A stretch of DNA of 64,000 nucleotides, from NCBI GenBank assembly GCA_963720675.1, contig CAVRGH010000010.1:2108001-2172000 (forward strand), given 5' to 3'. Under the pieces are notes generated by a model. It was not told where the DNA came from and did not search any database. It saw only the letters and a program-made list of their open reading frames with translations. Below, piece after piece: positions 8,339 through 15,855 of this stretch. The translations under genes and the position numbers were made by a program. This stretch comes from JALHSW01 sp963720675 (lineage in GTDB: Bacteria; Actinomycetota; Acidimicrobiia; IMCC26256; PALSA-555). The number at the start of each line of letters is the position of its first letter. Position 1 is the first letter of the stretch.

Positions 8339-9340
8339 ATGGCGCACACCCCGACGGCTCCCGCGCGCCGCCACAGCGCCTGGATCCGGTGGGGTCGGCT
8401 CGCCGTCAGCATCGCGCTGCTGGCGATCCTGGTCACCAAGATCGACCCCGACGAGCTCGTCCCGCCGAACCGCAGCCTCCCCGGCACCCTCTTCTTCCTG
8501 TGCACGGGCCTGCTCCTGATGGCGATCAGCTTCGTCGTGGCGGCCTGGCGGTGGCAGCGGGTCCTCGCGGTCTACGACCAGCACATCCCGCTCCGCATCC
8601 TGCTGAAGCACTACCTGGCCGGTCAGTTCGTGGGCAACGCGCTCCCGTCGACCGTCGGCGGCGACGTGCTCCGGATCTCTCGGTGCTCCAAGGACACCGG
8701 CTCGACCGAGGTGGCGTTCGCTTCGGTGGTGATCGAGCGACTGACCGGGTTCGTGGCCCTCCCGTTCCTGATCTTCGTGGGCTTCACGGCCCGACCCGAC
8801 CTCCTCGGCGTCGGCCGGTCGTGGCTCGCGTTGCTCACCGCGGTCGCGACGTTGGTCGTGCTCGCGATCATCGTCGTGCTGTCCGCCAGCCCGAAGCTCG
8901 CGGGCCGGTACGTGCATCGCGCGAACTGGACCCGCTACATGGGCATCATCCATGTCGGCATCGACCGGATGCGCCGTGACCCACGCGATGCTGCCGCCGC
9001 GCTCTTCGCCGCGGTGGTGTACCAGCTCTTCGTCGTCGCCGCCGTGTACTGCGCGGTGCACACCATCGGACTGACGATCCCGAACGGTGCGGTGCTCGCG
9101 TTCATCCCCGCAGTCGCGATGGTGCAGGTGCTCCCGATCTCCGTCGGCGGGCTCGGCGTCCGTGAGGGGATGCTCGCATTGCTCCTGCACCCGCTCGGCG
9201 TGCCGACCGGCCAAGCCGTCGCGGTCGGGCTGCTCTGGTACGCGATGACGCTGCTCGTCAGCCTCGCCGGTGCGCCTGCGTTCGCGATCGGGCACCACGG
9301 ACGCCACCACACGGCTGCTGCAGCGGCCGAAGGGCCATGA
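8339..9340 (+). CDS. LPG-synthase-type transmembrane protein (UPF0104/MprF flippase-like)
   Basis: A polytopic membrane protein of about 333 residues. The helices and signature segments of the lysylphosphatidylglycerol-synthase TM family are visible: AWRWQRVLAVYDQHIPLR, the conserved GQFVGNALPSTVGGD loop, the VVIERLTGFVALP helix and the late LPISVGGLGVREG motif. Members are lipid flippase-like domains, and this one lacks the aminoacyl-transferase domain of MprF. An upstream in-frame GTG at 8318 is an alternative start. It overlaps the PAP2 gene by 4 nt (ATGA), so the pair probably acts on envelope lipids or lipid-linked glycans. Confidence 0.85.
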   Translation: MAHTPTAPARRHSAWIRWGRLAVSIALLAILVTKIDPDELVPPNRSLPGTLFFLCTGLLLMAISFVVAAWRWQRVLAVYDQHIPLRILLKHYLAGQFVGNALPSTVGGDVLRISRCSKDTGSTEVAFASVVIERLTGFVALPFLIFVGFTARPDLLGVGRSWLALLTAVATLVVLAIIVVLSASPKLAGRYVHRANWTRYMGIIHVGIDRMRRDPRDAAAALFAAVVYQLFVVAAVYCAVHTIGLTIPNGAVLAFIPAVAMVQVLPISVGGLGVREGMLALLLHPLGVPTGQAVAVGLLWYAMTLLVSLAGAPAFAIGHHGRHHTAAAAAEGP

Positions 9341-10212
9341 GCTCGACCGTCGCCCCCGAGACCAGCCAGCTCCGCCGCCGGAACCTCCCCGGCGCCCGTC
9401 GGCTCAGCGACGGGACGGTCCTCTACTGGTGGGCCGAGGTGCTCTTCGCCGGGATCTTCTACTTCGTCTACTCGACGATCCGGAACGCCAACGAGCGGGG
9501 CCCTGCGGTCACGCGGTCGGCCCGCGCCCACGCGCTCCAGCTGATGGACTGGCAGAAGACTCTCGGCATCAACGTCGAGCACGCCCTCCATCGATGGGCA
9601 CTCGACACCCGCGAGCTGATCATCGGCGCCAACTACTTCTACGGCTCCCTGCACTTCATCGTCACGCCCGCGGTCCTGATCTTCCTGTTCCGCAAGCACA
9701 GCGACGACTACCCGCTGTGGCGCAACACGATCGCCATCGCCACCGCACTCGCACTGATCGGATTCGCGTTCTGGCCCCTGATGCCGCCGCGCCTGCTCCC
9801 GCACCACTTCGGGTTCGTCGACACGCTCGACAAGTACCCGACGTTCTGGTCGTTCAAGCGAGGCGCAGTCAACAAGATCTCCAACCAGTACGCGGCGATG
9901 CCGAGTGTCCACTGCGCGTGGGCGCTGTGGTGCGCGTGCGCGCTCGTCCCGCGGCTCAAGCACACCTGGGCGAAGGTGCTGGCTGCGCTCTACCCGGTGG
10001 GCACCGTGACCGCGATCGTGCTCACGGCCAACCACTACCTCCTCGACGCCGCCGGCGGCTTCCTCGTCCTCGGCTTCGCGTACCTCGTCGCCCGTGCCCT
10101 CACCCGGGCCGGGCGCCGCGCCGAACCCGAGCCGGGATCCGATCCCGGACCCGGCGATGCCCCGGACGCGGGCTCTCCGGCCCGACCACCCCCCGATCCC
10201 GTCCCCGCCTGA
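9337..10212 (+). CDS. PAP2-superfamily membrane phosphatase/phosphotransferase
   Basis: A 291-residue membrane protein with five to six hydrophobic helices. The PAP2/Aur1 catalytic motifs are present: AMPSVHCAWALWC, matching the PSxH core, and TANHYLLDAAGG, matching the HxxxD core. Such proteins remove or transfer phosphoryl groups on lipids at the outer membrane face, and inositolphosphotransferase-like members occur in actinobacteria. The C-terminus is a low-complexity Pro/Asp-rich tail. It is translationally coupled to the upstream flippase-like gene by an ATGA overlap. Confidence 0.85.
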   Translation: MSSTVAPETSQLRRRNLPGARRLSDGTVLYWWAEVLFAGIFYFVYSTIRNANERGPAVTRSARAHALQLMDWQKTLGINVEHALHRWALDTRELIIGANYFYGSLHFIVTPAVLIFLFRKHSDDYPLWRNTIAIATALALIGFAFWPLMPPRLLPHHFGFVDTLDKYPTFWSFKRGAVNKISNQYAAMPSVHCAWALWCACALVPRLKHTWAKVLAALYPVGTVTAIVLTANHYLLDAAGGFLVLGFAYLVARALTRAGRRAEPEPGSDPGPGDAPDAGSPARPPPDPVPA

Positions 10213-10222
10213 GGCCCGACCC

Positions 10223-10978
10223 ATGAAGCTCGACCACGTCGCCCTGGCGACGCGCGACGCCTCCGGCCCGCTCGGCGTCCTCGTCGGCGAGCTCGGCGGC
10301 ACCATCCTCTCCGGCGGCCACGGGACGGGCTTCCGTCCGATGCAGGTGTTCCTCGGGGACCCGAGCGGCGGCATGAAGGTCGAGCTGCTGGAGCCGTGGG
10401 ACGCCGAGCACCACGACTTCCTCGAACGCTTCATCACCCGCCACGGACCGGGCCCGCACCACCTCACCTTCAAGGTCACCGACCTCGCGGCGACCATCGA
10501 GGAGGTACGGACCGCCGGCTTCACACCGGTCGGGATCAACCTCGCCGACCCGCAGTGGCAAGAAGCGTTCCTCCAGCCCAAGGAGGCGCACGGCACGGTC
10601 GTGCAGCTCGCCCAGTCGAACGCGACGCTGGCCTCGCCGCTCGCGGAGTACGGCTGGGCCGCCGAGCACGGCCCCGGTGGTGACCCGGTCTGGTGGATCG
10701 CCCCGCCCTCCGGAGCGGAGGTCCCGACCTCCCTGCAGCGGGTGGTGCTGCGGACACCGGTGCTGGTGCCGACGCTCGACTTCTACGCCGGGCTCCTCGA
10801 GGGCGAGCTGGTGACGAAGGGCGAGGGCTGGGCGGAGCTCGGGTGGTCGACGGGCGGACGCATCCGCATCGAGGAGCATCCCGACGCGACTGCGGGCATC
10901 GACCGGCTCGAGCTCGAGGGTCCCGGACCCCGACGGGAGCTGACCGTGGCCGGGACGCGGTTCGTGATCAACCCCTGA
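10223..10978 (+). CDS. VOC (glyoxalase/dioxygenase-fold) protein
   Basis: A 251-residue protein built from vicinal-oxygen-chelate modules. The first runs from MKLDHVALATRD to about residue 130, with metal-ligand candidates in LDHVALA, the HHLTFKVTD segment and a Glu in GMKVELLEP. A second, weaker module occupies the C-terminus (QRVVLRTPVLVPTLDFYAGL). Similar proteins include methylmalonyl-CoA epimerase and glyoxalase relatives; the substrate is unknown. The ATG at 10223 lies 10 nt after the PAP2 stop codon. The 59 bp after the gene hold a degenerate CCGTCAGACG-type repeat. Confidence 0.8.
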   Translation: MKLDHVALATRDASGPLGVLVGELGGTILSGGHGTGFRPMQVFLGDPSGGMKVELLEPWDAEHHDFLERFITRHGPGPHHLTFKVTDLAATIEEVRTAGFTPVGINLADPQWQEAFLQPKEAHGTVVQLAQSNATLASPLAEYGWAAEHGPGGDPVWWIAPPSGAEVPTSLQRVVLRTPVLVPTLDFYAGLLEGELVTKGEGWAELGWSTGGRIRIEEHPDATAGIDRLELEGPGPRRELTVAGTRFVINP

Positions 10979-11037
10979 TCGGGCCCGCAGTCGGGTCGCC
11001 GTCAGGCGCCCCGTCAGACGTCCCCTCAGACGCCCCG

Positions 11038-11313
11038 TCAGTCTTCGCGGAGGCGCTTCTCGCGGCGGGCCGACAACAGCCAACCGATCGCGAACCCGAC
11101 GAAGCCGGCCACCGCGATCACGACGATGAGCGGGAGCTTCACCGACGTGACGACCAGGTCGACGCTCGTCTCGTCGAGGTTCAGCACCGCGACGAGCACC
11201 AGCAGCGCGACCAGGACGATCGCGATGATCTGGTGCGGGCTGAGCTTCCGATCCTCGCGACCGATGTCGTCGGCGCGGGTGACCTTGTCAGGGTCGCTGA
11301 CGTCGTCACTCAT
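11038..11313 (-). CDS. LapA/DUF1049-like two-helix membrane protein
   Basis: A 91-residue protein with an acidic N-terminus and two hydrophobic segments, IIAIVLVALLVLVAVLNL and PLIVVIAVAGFVGFAIGWLL, followed by a basic tail (SARREKRLRED). This layout matches the lipopolysaccharide-assembly protein A domain (DUF1049), common in actinobacteria and of unclear role there. The ATG at 11313 has a GAGGAG ribosome-binding site. It lies just upstream of the LysR gene's end on the same strand. Confidence 0.75.
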   Translation of the reverse strand: MSDDVSDPDKVTRADDIGREDRKLSPHQIIAIVLVALLVLVAVLNLDETSVDLVVTSVKLPLIVVIAVAGFVGFAIGWLLSARREKRLRED

Positions 11314-11349
11314 GGGGATCTCCTCTGCTGGTGACCTCGCGCTCCGATG

Positions 11350-12262
11350 CTACCGGCGTGCCATCGTCAGGCCACTGGGTGCCCACTGGTCCGCGACGAC
11401 GCCGAGGACGCTCTCCCGAACGGCAAGATCGGCGAGCGAGAGCCGCGCGTCGCGGGCCTGGATCAGGGCGAGCCGACGTGGTGGCATCCCGACGATGGGC
11501 GCCGTGCGCACGCCGTGCAGCTCGGGCGGGAGTGCGGTCTCCGGGAGGATCGACGCGCCGGCTCCCGCGGCGACGAGGTCCGCGATGAGCCGGATGCCCT
11601 CGACCTCGACCGCGACCGACACCTCCAACGCCTGTTGCGCGGCTGCGGCCTCGACCTCCTGGCGCAGCGGGTTCTCGGTCGGCGGCAGGACCAGACCCAG
11701 CTCGAGGAGCGCCCCGAGCTCCAGCGGGCCCGTCGTGGAGGTCGGCTTCGATCGGGATCACCGCGACCAGCGCCTCCTCGAGCAGGGGCTCCGCCCGCAG
11801 CCGCGGATGGGTGACCGGTTCGGTGACGACCGCCTGCGCCAGGTCACCGTCGGCCACCTCGCTCACGAGGCGCTCGGACGCGGCCTCCTGGATCCGCAGC
11901 CGCACACCGGGTGCCCGGGCCCGGAGCTCGGCGACGACGGGAGGCACGACCCAGCGACTCGCCGTACCGACGATGCCGAAGGACGACTCGCCGACCTCCA
12001 GGCCCAGGATGGCGGCGAGATCCACGCGCATGGCCTCGATCTCGCGCCGGATGCGCCGGGCGCGGTCGAGGACGACGTCGCCGCACTCGGTGGGCAGGGC
12101 CCCCCGACGGCTGCGGACCAGCAAGGACGCGCCGAGCTCGGCCTCGAGCTGGCGCACCTGCTCCGAGACGTTGGACTGGACGGTGGAGAGGGACTCGGCC
12201 GCGGCCGTGAACGAGCCTTCCTCGTCGATGGCCAGGAGGGTGTCGAGATGGCGAAGCTCCAT
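11350..12262 (-). CDS. LysR-family transcriptional regulator (one frameshift as sequenced)
   Basis: The N-terminal winged helix-turn-helix is clear (MELRHLDTLLAIDEEGSFTA, then SLSTVQSNVSEQVRQLEAEL), followed by a periplasmic-binding-like effector domain. After PIEADL, near 11745, the frame must shift by one base. The sequence then continues as TTGPLELGALLELGLVLPPT to a TAG at 11350, giving about 303 residues, the usual LysR length. A single inserted base is the simplest explanation. It is divergent from whiB, and a dyad at 12278-12301 just upstream of its start is a candidate LysR site for self-control and possibly whiB control. Confidence 0.85.
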
Positions 12263-12277
12263 GCGGACCGATCCTAG

Positions 12278-12301
12278 CATCGGTGTACCAGATGGTAACG
12301 A
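12278..12301. promoter_or_regulatory. Dyad upstream of lysR, candidate regulator site
   Basis: TACCA-GA-TGGTA at 12286-12297 is a perfect 5-bp dyad. It is nested in a wider symmetry, ATCG...CGAT, spanning 12278-12301. It begins 16 nt upstream of the lysR start and lies in the lysR-whiB divergent region, the usual place for a LysR-type operator. No experimental consensus is known for this protein. Confidence 0.45.
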
Positions 12302-12358
12302 TCAATTCTACCTGTTGGACAGATTCGGCCGACGCGGCCATCATGGAGCCCAAGAGCC

Positions 12359-12413
12359 AGCGTCCGGGAGTCCGGTACCCCCCCTTCCGGCTCCCAGGAC
12401 GCTGCTTCTTCTC
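12359..12413 (+). terminator. Strong hairpin in the whiB leader (possible attenuator)
   Basis: AGCGTCC-GGGAG-t-CCGG at 12359-12375 pairs with CCGG-CTCCC-a-GGACGCT at 12387-12403, about 16 bp, around a C-rich loop. A pyrimidine-rich GCTTCTTCTC follows. It lies about 60 nt upstream of the chosen whiB start, so it could terminate or attenuate a leader transcript. Confidence 0.5.
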
Positions 12414-12465
12414 AGCCAGCAGTTCCACCCAACAGTCCAACCCTGAGCAAATCGGAGCGTGTGCC

Positions 12466-12813
12466 GTGGCCGCCGAGACGGTGTCCAACCTGATCTTCAC
12501 CGGGCCACTCGCCTGGACCGTCGACGCCGCGTGCGTCAGCCAGACGGATCTCTTCTTCGCCCCTGCCGGCGAGCGTCCCGAGACCCGCGTGCTGCGTGAG
12601 GCCCGCGCCCGGGCGATCTGTCGCAACTGCGAGGTCGTCAACCCCTGCCGCGACTGGGCCCGCTCCATGCGGGAGTACGGCTTCTGGGGTGGCGAGTCCG
12701 AAGAGGAGCGCGCCGCTGCCGGGTACCGCGTCGACATGCCGGTCGGCCGCGTCGCCCGCTACCCCAAGGGTGACGGCCAACCGGTCAAGCCTCGCGAATC
12801 GCGGGTTGCCTGA
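12466..12813 (+). CDS. whiB: WhiB-family iron-sulfur transcription factor
   Basis: A 115-residue Wbl protein, an actinobacterial Fe-S regulator that binds the primary sigma factor. The four cluster cysteines are in DAACVSQ, ICRNCEVVNPC (CxxC plus the last Cys). The turn GFWGGESEEER matches the conserved G[VI]WGG motif. The basic C-terminal tail lacks the AT-hook typical of WhiB7. The GTG at 12466 is preferred over an earlier ATG at 12283 because homology begins after it and a GGAG lies 9-10 nt upstream. The earlier frame also runs through a strong hairpin. The roughly 200-nt leader is typical of whiB genes. Confidence 0.9.
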   Translation: MAAETVSNLIFTGPLAWTVDAACVSQTDLFFAPAGERPETRVLREARARAICRNCEVVNPCRDWARSMREYGFWGGESEEERAAAGYRVDMPVGRVARYPKGDGQPVKPRESRVA

Positions 12814-12832
12814 CCCTCGGTAACCTCCGGGC

Positions 12833-13882
12833 GTGCCGGACACGCCGGAAGGTGTCGATCTCTCCACGCTCCGCCCCTGGTTCGTCGCGCACGTCGACGG
12901 TGCCGCTGATGCATCCCTGCACGCTGAGCTCATCGCCGGCGGCCGCTCGAACCTGACCTACTCGATCTCCGACGGCACCCACGAGTGGGTGCTGCGTCGT
13001 CCACCCCTCGGGCACGTCGTGGCCACCGCGCACGACATGGGTCGTGAGTACCGGGTGCTCGCCGGGTTGGCCGACACCGATGTCCCGGTCCCCCGGGTGT
13101 TCGCCTTCTGCGACGACCTCGACGTCAACGGCGCGCCCTTCTACGTGATGGAGCGCGTCGACGGCCGCATCCTCCGCGGCCCCGAGGACATGCAGGACAT
13201 CACCCCGGACGACGCACGTCGCTGCAGCGACGAGCTGATCGACGTGCTCGCCCGGCTGCACTCCGTCGACTACGAGGCAGTGGGCCTCGGCGACTTCGGG
13301 CGGCCCGACGGATTCCTGGGCCGCAACGTCGCCCGTTGGGGCAAGCAGTGGACGGCGAACAAGACGCGCGAGCTCGCGTCCATCGACGACCTCGCCCGAC
13401 GCCTCGATCGCGCGCTGCCCGAGTCCGGCCCGCCGGCCATCGTGCACGGCGACTACCGGCTCGACAACACCATGCTCGCCCCCGACGACGCCGGTCGGGT
13501 CGTGGCGGTGCTCGACTGGGAGATGTCGACGCTCGGCGACCCGCTCACCGACCTCGCCCTGTTCCTCGTGTACTGGGGTGGGGACGCCGGCCCCGCCATC
13601 GCCTCGGGCCAGGCGATCAGTGCGGTGCCGGGGTTCCTCACCCGGGACGAGATCGTGGCCCGGTACGCCGAACAGTCGGGGCGCTCGGTCGAGCACCTCG
13701 ACTTCTACCTGGTCTTCGCGATGTACAAGCTCGCGGTGATCCTCGAGGGCATCAACGCCCGCTTCCTCATGGGCAAGACCCTGGGCGAGGGGTTCGATGC
13801 GATGGGTGAGATGGTGGCCCAGCTCGCCGACGCCGCCCTCGAAGTCGCGGACCGGTCGGCCGATCCGCTCCTCCACGGTTGA
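12833..13882 (+). CDS. APH/ACAD10-like phosphotransferase family protein
   Basis: A 349-residue aminoglycoside-phosphotransferase-fold kinase. The N-lobe has AGGRSNLTYSISD and the ATP-binding WVLRRPPLG strand. The catalytic loop is VHGDYRLDNTM and the metal-binding segment is VLDWEMSTLGDP. This branch groups with the kinase domain of ACAD10-like proteins, linked to fatty or hydroxy-acid catabolism in other bacteria, rather than with drug-resistance enzymes. GTG start at 12833, 19 nt after whiB. The fluoride-channel genes follow in the same orientation. Confidence 0.85.
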   Translation: MPDTPEGVDLSTLRPWFVAHVDGAADASLHAELIAGGRSNLTYSISDGTHEWVLRRPPLGHVVATAHDMGREYRVLAGLADTDVPVPRVFAFCDDLDVNGAPFYVMERVDGRILRGPEDMQDITPDDARRCSDELIDVLARLHSVDYEAVGLGDFGRPDGFLGRNVARWGKQWTANKTRELASIDDLARRLDRALPESGPPAIVHGDYRLDNTMLAPDDAGRVVAVLDWEMSTLGDPLTDLALFLVYWGGDAGPAIASGQAISAVPGFLTRDEIVARYAEQSGRSVEHLDFYLVFAMYKLAVILEGINARFLMGKTLGEGFDAMGEMVAQLADAALEVADRSADPLLHG

Positions 13883-13895
13883 ACACTTCTCGACC

Positions 13896-14303
13896 GTGAA
13901 GCTCCGCGAGCTCGCACTGGTCGCAGCCGGCGGCGCGCTGGGTGCCTGCGCCCGGTACGGAGCGAGCGAAGCGTGGCCGGTCCACCCGGGCCGCTTCCCG
14001 ACGACGACGCTCGCGATCAACCTCGTCGGTGCGTTCCTCCTCGGGGCGCTGCTCGAGTGGCTGACCCGACGCGACCAGCTCGACCACTGGGCGCGCTTCG
14101 TGCTCGGCATCGGTGTGCTCGGCGCGTTCACGACGTTCTCCACGTTCGCGACCGAGATCGCCCTGCTCGTGCGCGACGGCCACGGGGCGACCGCGACCGC
14201 GTACGCCGTGGCGTCACTCGTTGGTGGGCTCGCGGCGGTCCTCGCCGGCCTGTGGGTCGCGGGCTGGCGCCACGCCCCGGTCCCCGCGGAGGGGGAGTCG
14301 TGA
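13896..14303 (+). CDS. crcB: Fluoride channel subunit CrcB/FluC, first of pair
   Basis: A 135-residue protein with four membrane helices. It has the family segments GGALGACARYG, the TLAINLVGAFLLG motif carrying the conserved Asn, and LGAFTTFSTFATE with the TTFST polar track. GTG at 13896 is chosen because homology starts at KLRELALVAAGG. FluC works as an antiparallel dimer exporting fluoride. Here two different subunits are encoded in tandem with a 4-nt overlap, implying a heterodimer. There is no room for a fluoride riboswitch directly upstream. Confidence 0.93.
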   Translation: MKLRELALVAAGGALGACARYGASEAWPVHPGRFPTTTLAINLVGAFLLGALLEWLTRRDQLDHWARFVLGIGVLGAFTTFSTFATEIALLVRDGHGATATAYAVASLVGGLAAVLAGLWVAGWRHAPVPAEGES

Positions 14304-14668
14304 TCGTGATCGGCGTCGCGCTCGCCGGTGCCCTGGGAGCGCCGGCCCGCTACGCGGTCGAGCAGGCCGTGCGACGGATCCGACCGACGTCGTTCCCGTT
14401 CGGGACGTTCGTCGTCAACGTCTCGGGTTCCTTCGCACTCGGCCTCGTGGTCGGCCTCGCGATCGCGCAGGGGCTCGACGCCGACCTCCGCACCGTGGTC
14501 GGAACCGGGTTCCTCGGCGCGTACACGACGTTCTCGACCTACGCGTACGAGACGGTGCGCCGGGCCGAGGAGCGTGAGCGACGGACGGCGCTGGCCTACG
14601 CCGTCGGCAGCATCGTGGTCGCCGGCCTCGCGAGCGCGCTGGGGCTCGGTCTCACGGGCGCGCTCTGA
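14300..14668 (+). CDS. crcB: Fluoride channel subunit CrcB/FluC, second of pair
   Basis: A 122-residue four-helix FluC homologue: GALGAPARYAVEQ, FGTFVVNVSGSFALG with the channel Asn, and LGAYTTFSTYAYE with the TTFST motif. The GTG start at 14300 overlaps the stop of the first subunit (GTGA), and a GAGGGGGAG site lies just upstream. The two subunits share few residues outside the motifs, as expected if they insert in opposite topology. It ends 3 nt before a convergent gene. Confidence 0.93.
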   Translation: MIVIGVALAGALGAPARYAVEQAVRRIRPTSFPFGTFVVNVSGSFALGLVVGLAIAQGLDADLRTVVGTGFLGAYTTFSTYAYETVRRAEERERRTALAYAVGSIVVAGLASALGLGLTGAL

Positions 14669-14671
14669 CGA

Positions 14672-15385
14672 TCACTGCGAGAGCACCCGAGCCACAGCGT
14701 CCAACGCCGACACCGTGGACGACCGGTTGGCCGCCTTCCCGGCCTCGAACGCGTCCGTGCTGAGCGCCTCGGCACCCACGCCGTTCGCGAGGTTGTCCAC
14801 GACGCAGATGGCGGCGTAGCGCAGCCCCAGCTCGCCTGCGACGACGCACTCGGACGCGATCGTCATCCCCACGACGTCGGCGAACCTCGCCACGAAGCGG
14901 ATCTCCGCCGGGGTCTCGAACCGCGGGCCCGTCGTCTGCCAGTACACGCACGGATCGGAGACGTCCCTCCCCGAGGCGCCACGCCACGCGTCGATCACCG
15001 ATGCACGCCAACCAGCGTCGAACCCCGGCACGCGGTGGCCCCGCTCGTCGTCGAACGCCGAGACGCGATGGTCGAGCGCGATGAAGTCGCTCGGCGACAC
15101 CACGGCACCCGGCCCGAGGTCGGCGTGGAGGCTCCCCACCGAACCGATCGCCAGGACTCGGTCGCAGCCGAGCGCTCGGGCGCTGCGCAGGTTCGCGACG
15201 TGATCGATGAGGTGCGGCGGGCGGTAGCGCTCGACACCGTGGCGCTGCAGGAACACGAACGACCCCGCGTCGAGCCACTGCACCGGTGACCCGCCACCAC
15301 CGTCGACGACTACCGGATCGGCCGCGGACGCGAACGCCGAACCCAGCAGGCTGTGCCCGCCGACGATCGCCAGGCGTCCGCTCAT
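14672..15385 (-). CDS. MTA/purine nucleoside phosphorylase-family protein
   Basis: A 237-residue trimeric-PNP-type phosphorylase. Visible features include the glycine-rich start LAIVGGHSLLG, the phosphate-site strand ending in AIGSVGSLHADLGPG, the substrate loop TTGPRFETPAEIRF and the methionine/Glu segment VVGMTIASECVVAGELGLRY. Family members cleave methylthioadenosine or purine nucleosides with phosphate. It is the last gene of a five-gene operon (18850 to 14672) in which every junction is a 4-nt overlap. Its partners are glycosyltransferases and a methyltransferase, so a dedicated nucleoside-like substrate is possible. Confidence 0.85.
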   Translation of the reverse strand: MSGRLAIVGGHSLLGSAFASAADPVVVDGGGGSPVQWLDAGSFVFLQRHGVERYRPPHLIDHVANLRSARALGCDRVLAIGSVGSLHADLGPGAVVSPSDFIALDHRVSAFDDERGHRVPGFDAGWRASVIDAWRGASGRDVSDPCVYWQTTGPRFETPAEIRFVARFADVVGMTIASECVVAGELGLRYAAICVVDNLANGVGAEALSTDAFEAGKAANRSSTVSALDAVARVLSQ

Positions 15386-15855
15386 CCGACCTGCTCCTGC
15401 GACCCGCGCTCTGTCGCGACCCGTGACCGCCGCAGCGCGATGGCCAGCAGCCAGACTCCCGCGAGCACCCACACGACGACGAGTGTGGTCGCGAGCGCGG
15501 TTCCGTAGTCGAGTGGCTGGACGCTCGGGTTGCCCGGAGCCGTGTCGCGCCCGAAGCCGTTGAGCGCGGGATAGGCGATGACGACGAAGACGGCCGATGC
15601 GACGAGGGCGCCCCGAATCGGTGCCCGCCACGGCAGCGGGACGGCGCGGGTCAGGAGGACCGACACGAGCACGACGACCGGCGCGAGGAGGAGGTCGTGC
15701 ACGAGGTCCGCGCCGACGACCCAGGTCCCGACGTCGAAGGCGTTGCTGATGCTCGTCGTCGTGATCAAGCCGGCGATCCCGAACGCCGCGATCGACGTGC
15801 CGAGCACCAGTCCGATCCAGAAGGCCCGCCCGGAGGGGGCGTCGGGCGCCGTCAC
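15382..15855 (-). CDS. Four-helix membrane protein of the Mo-oxidoreductase operon
   Basis: A 157-residue protein with hydrophobic segments at FWIGLVLGTSIAAFGIAGLI, VHDLLLAPVVVLVSVLLT, ALVASAVFVVIAYPAL and LATTLVVVWVLAGVWLLAIAL. No catalytic motif is visible. GTG start at 15855, overlapping the Mo-oxidoreductase stop by 4 nt and itself overlapping the phosphorylase start by 4 nt. It may be a membrane partner of the upstream oxidoreductase. The function is unknown. Confidence 0.7.
   Translation of the reverse strand: MTAPDAPSGRAFWIGLVLGTSIAAFGIAGLITTTSISNAFDVGTWVVGADLVHDLLLAPVVVLVSVLLTRAVPLPWRAPIRGALVASAVFVVIAYPALNGFGRDTAPGNPSVQPLDYGTALATTLVVVWVLAGVWLLAIALRRSRVATERGSQEQVG

Noticed and set aside
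12283..12465. N-terminal extension of WhiB from an earlier ATG
   Set aside because: The extension runs through a strong hairpin and has no WhiB homology; the GTG at 12466 has a better ribosome site.
13883..13895. Fluoride riboswitch before the crcB pair
   Set aside because: Only 13 nt separate the upstream stop from the start, too short for the aptamer.
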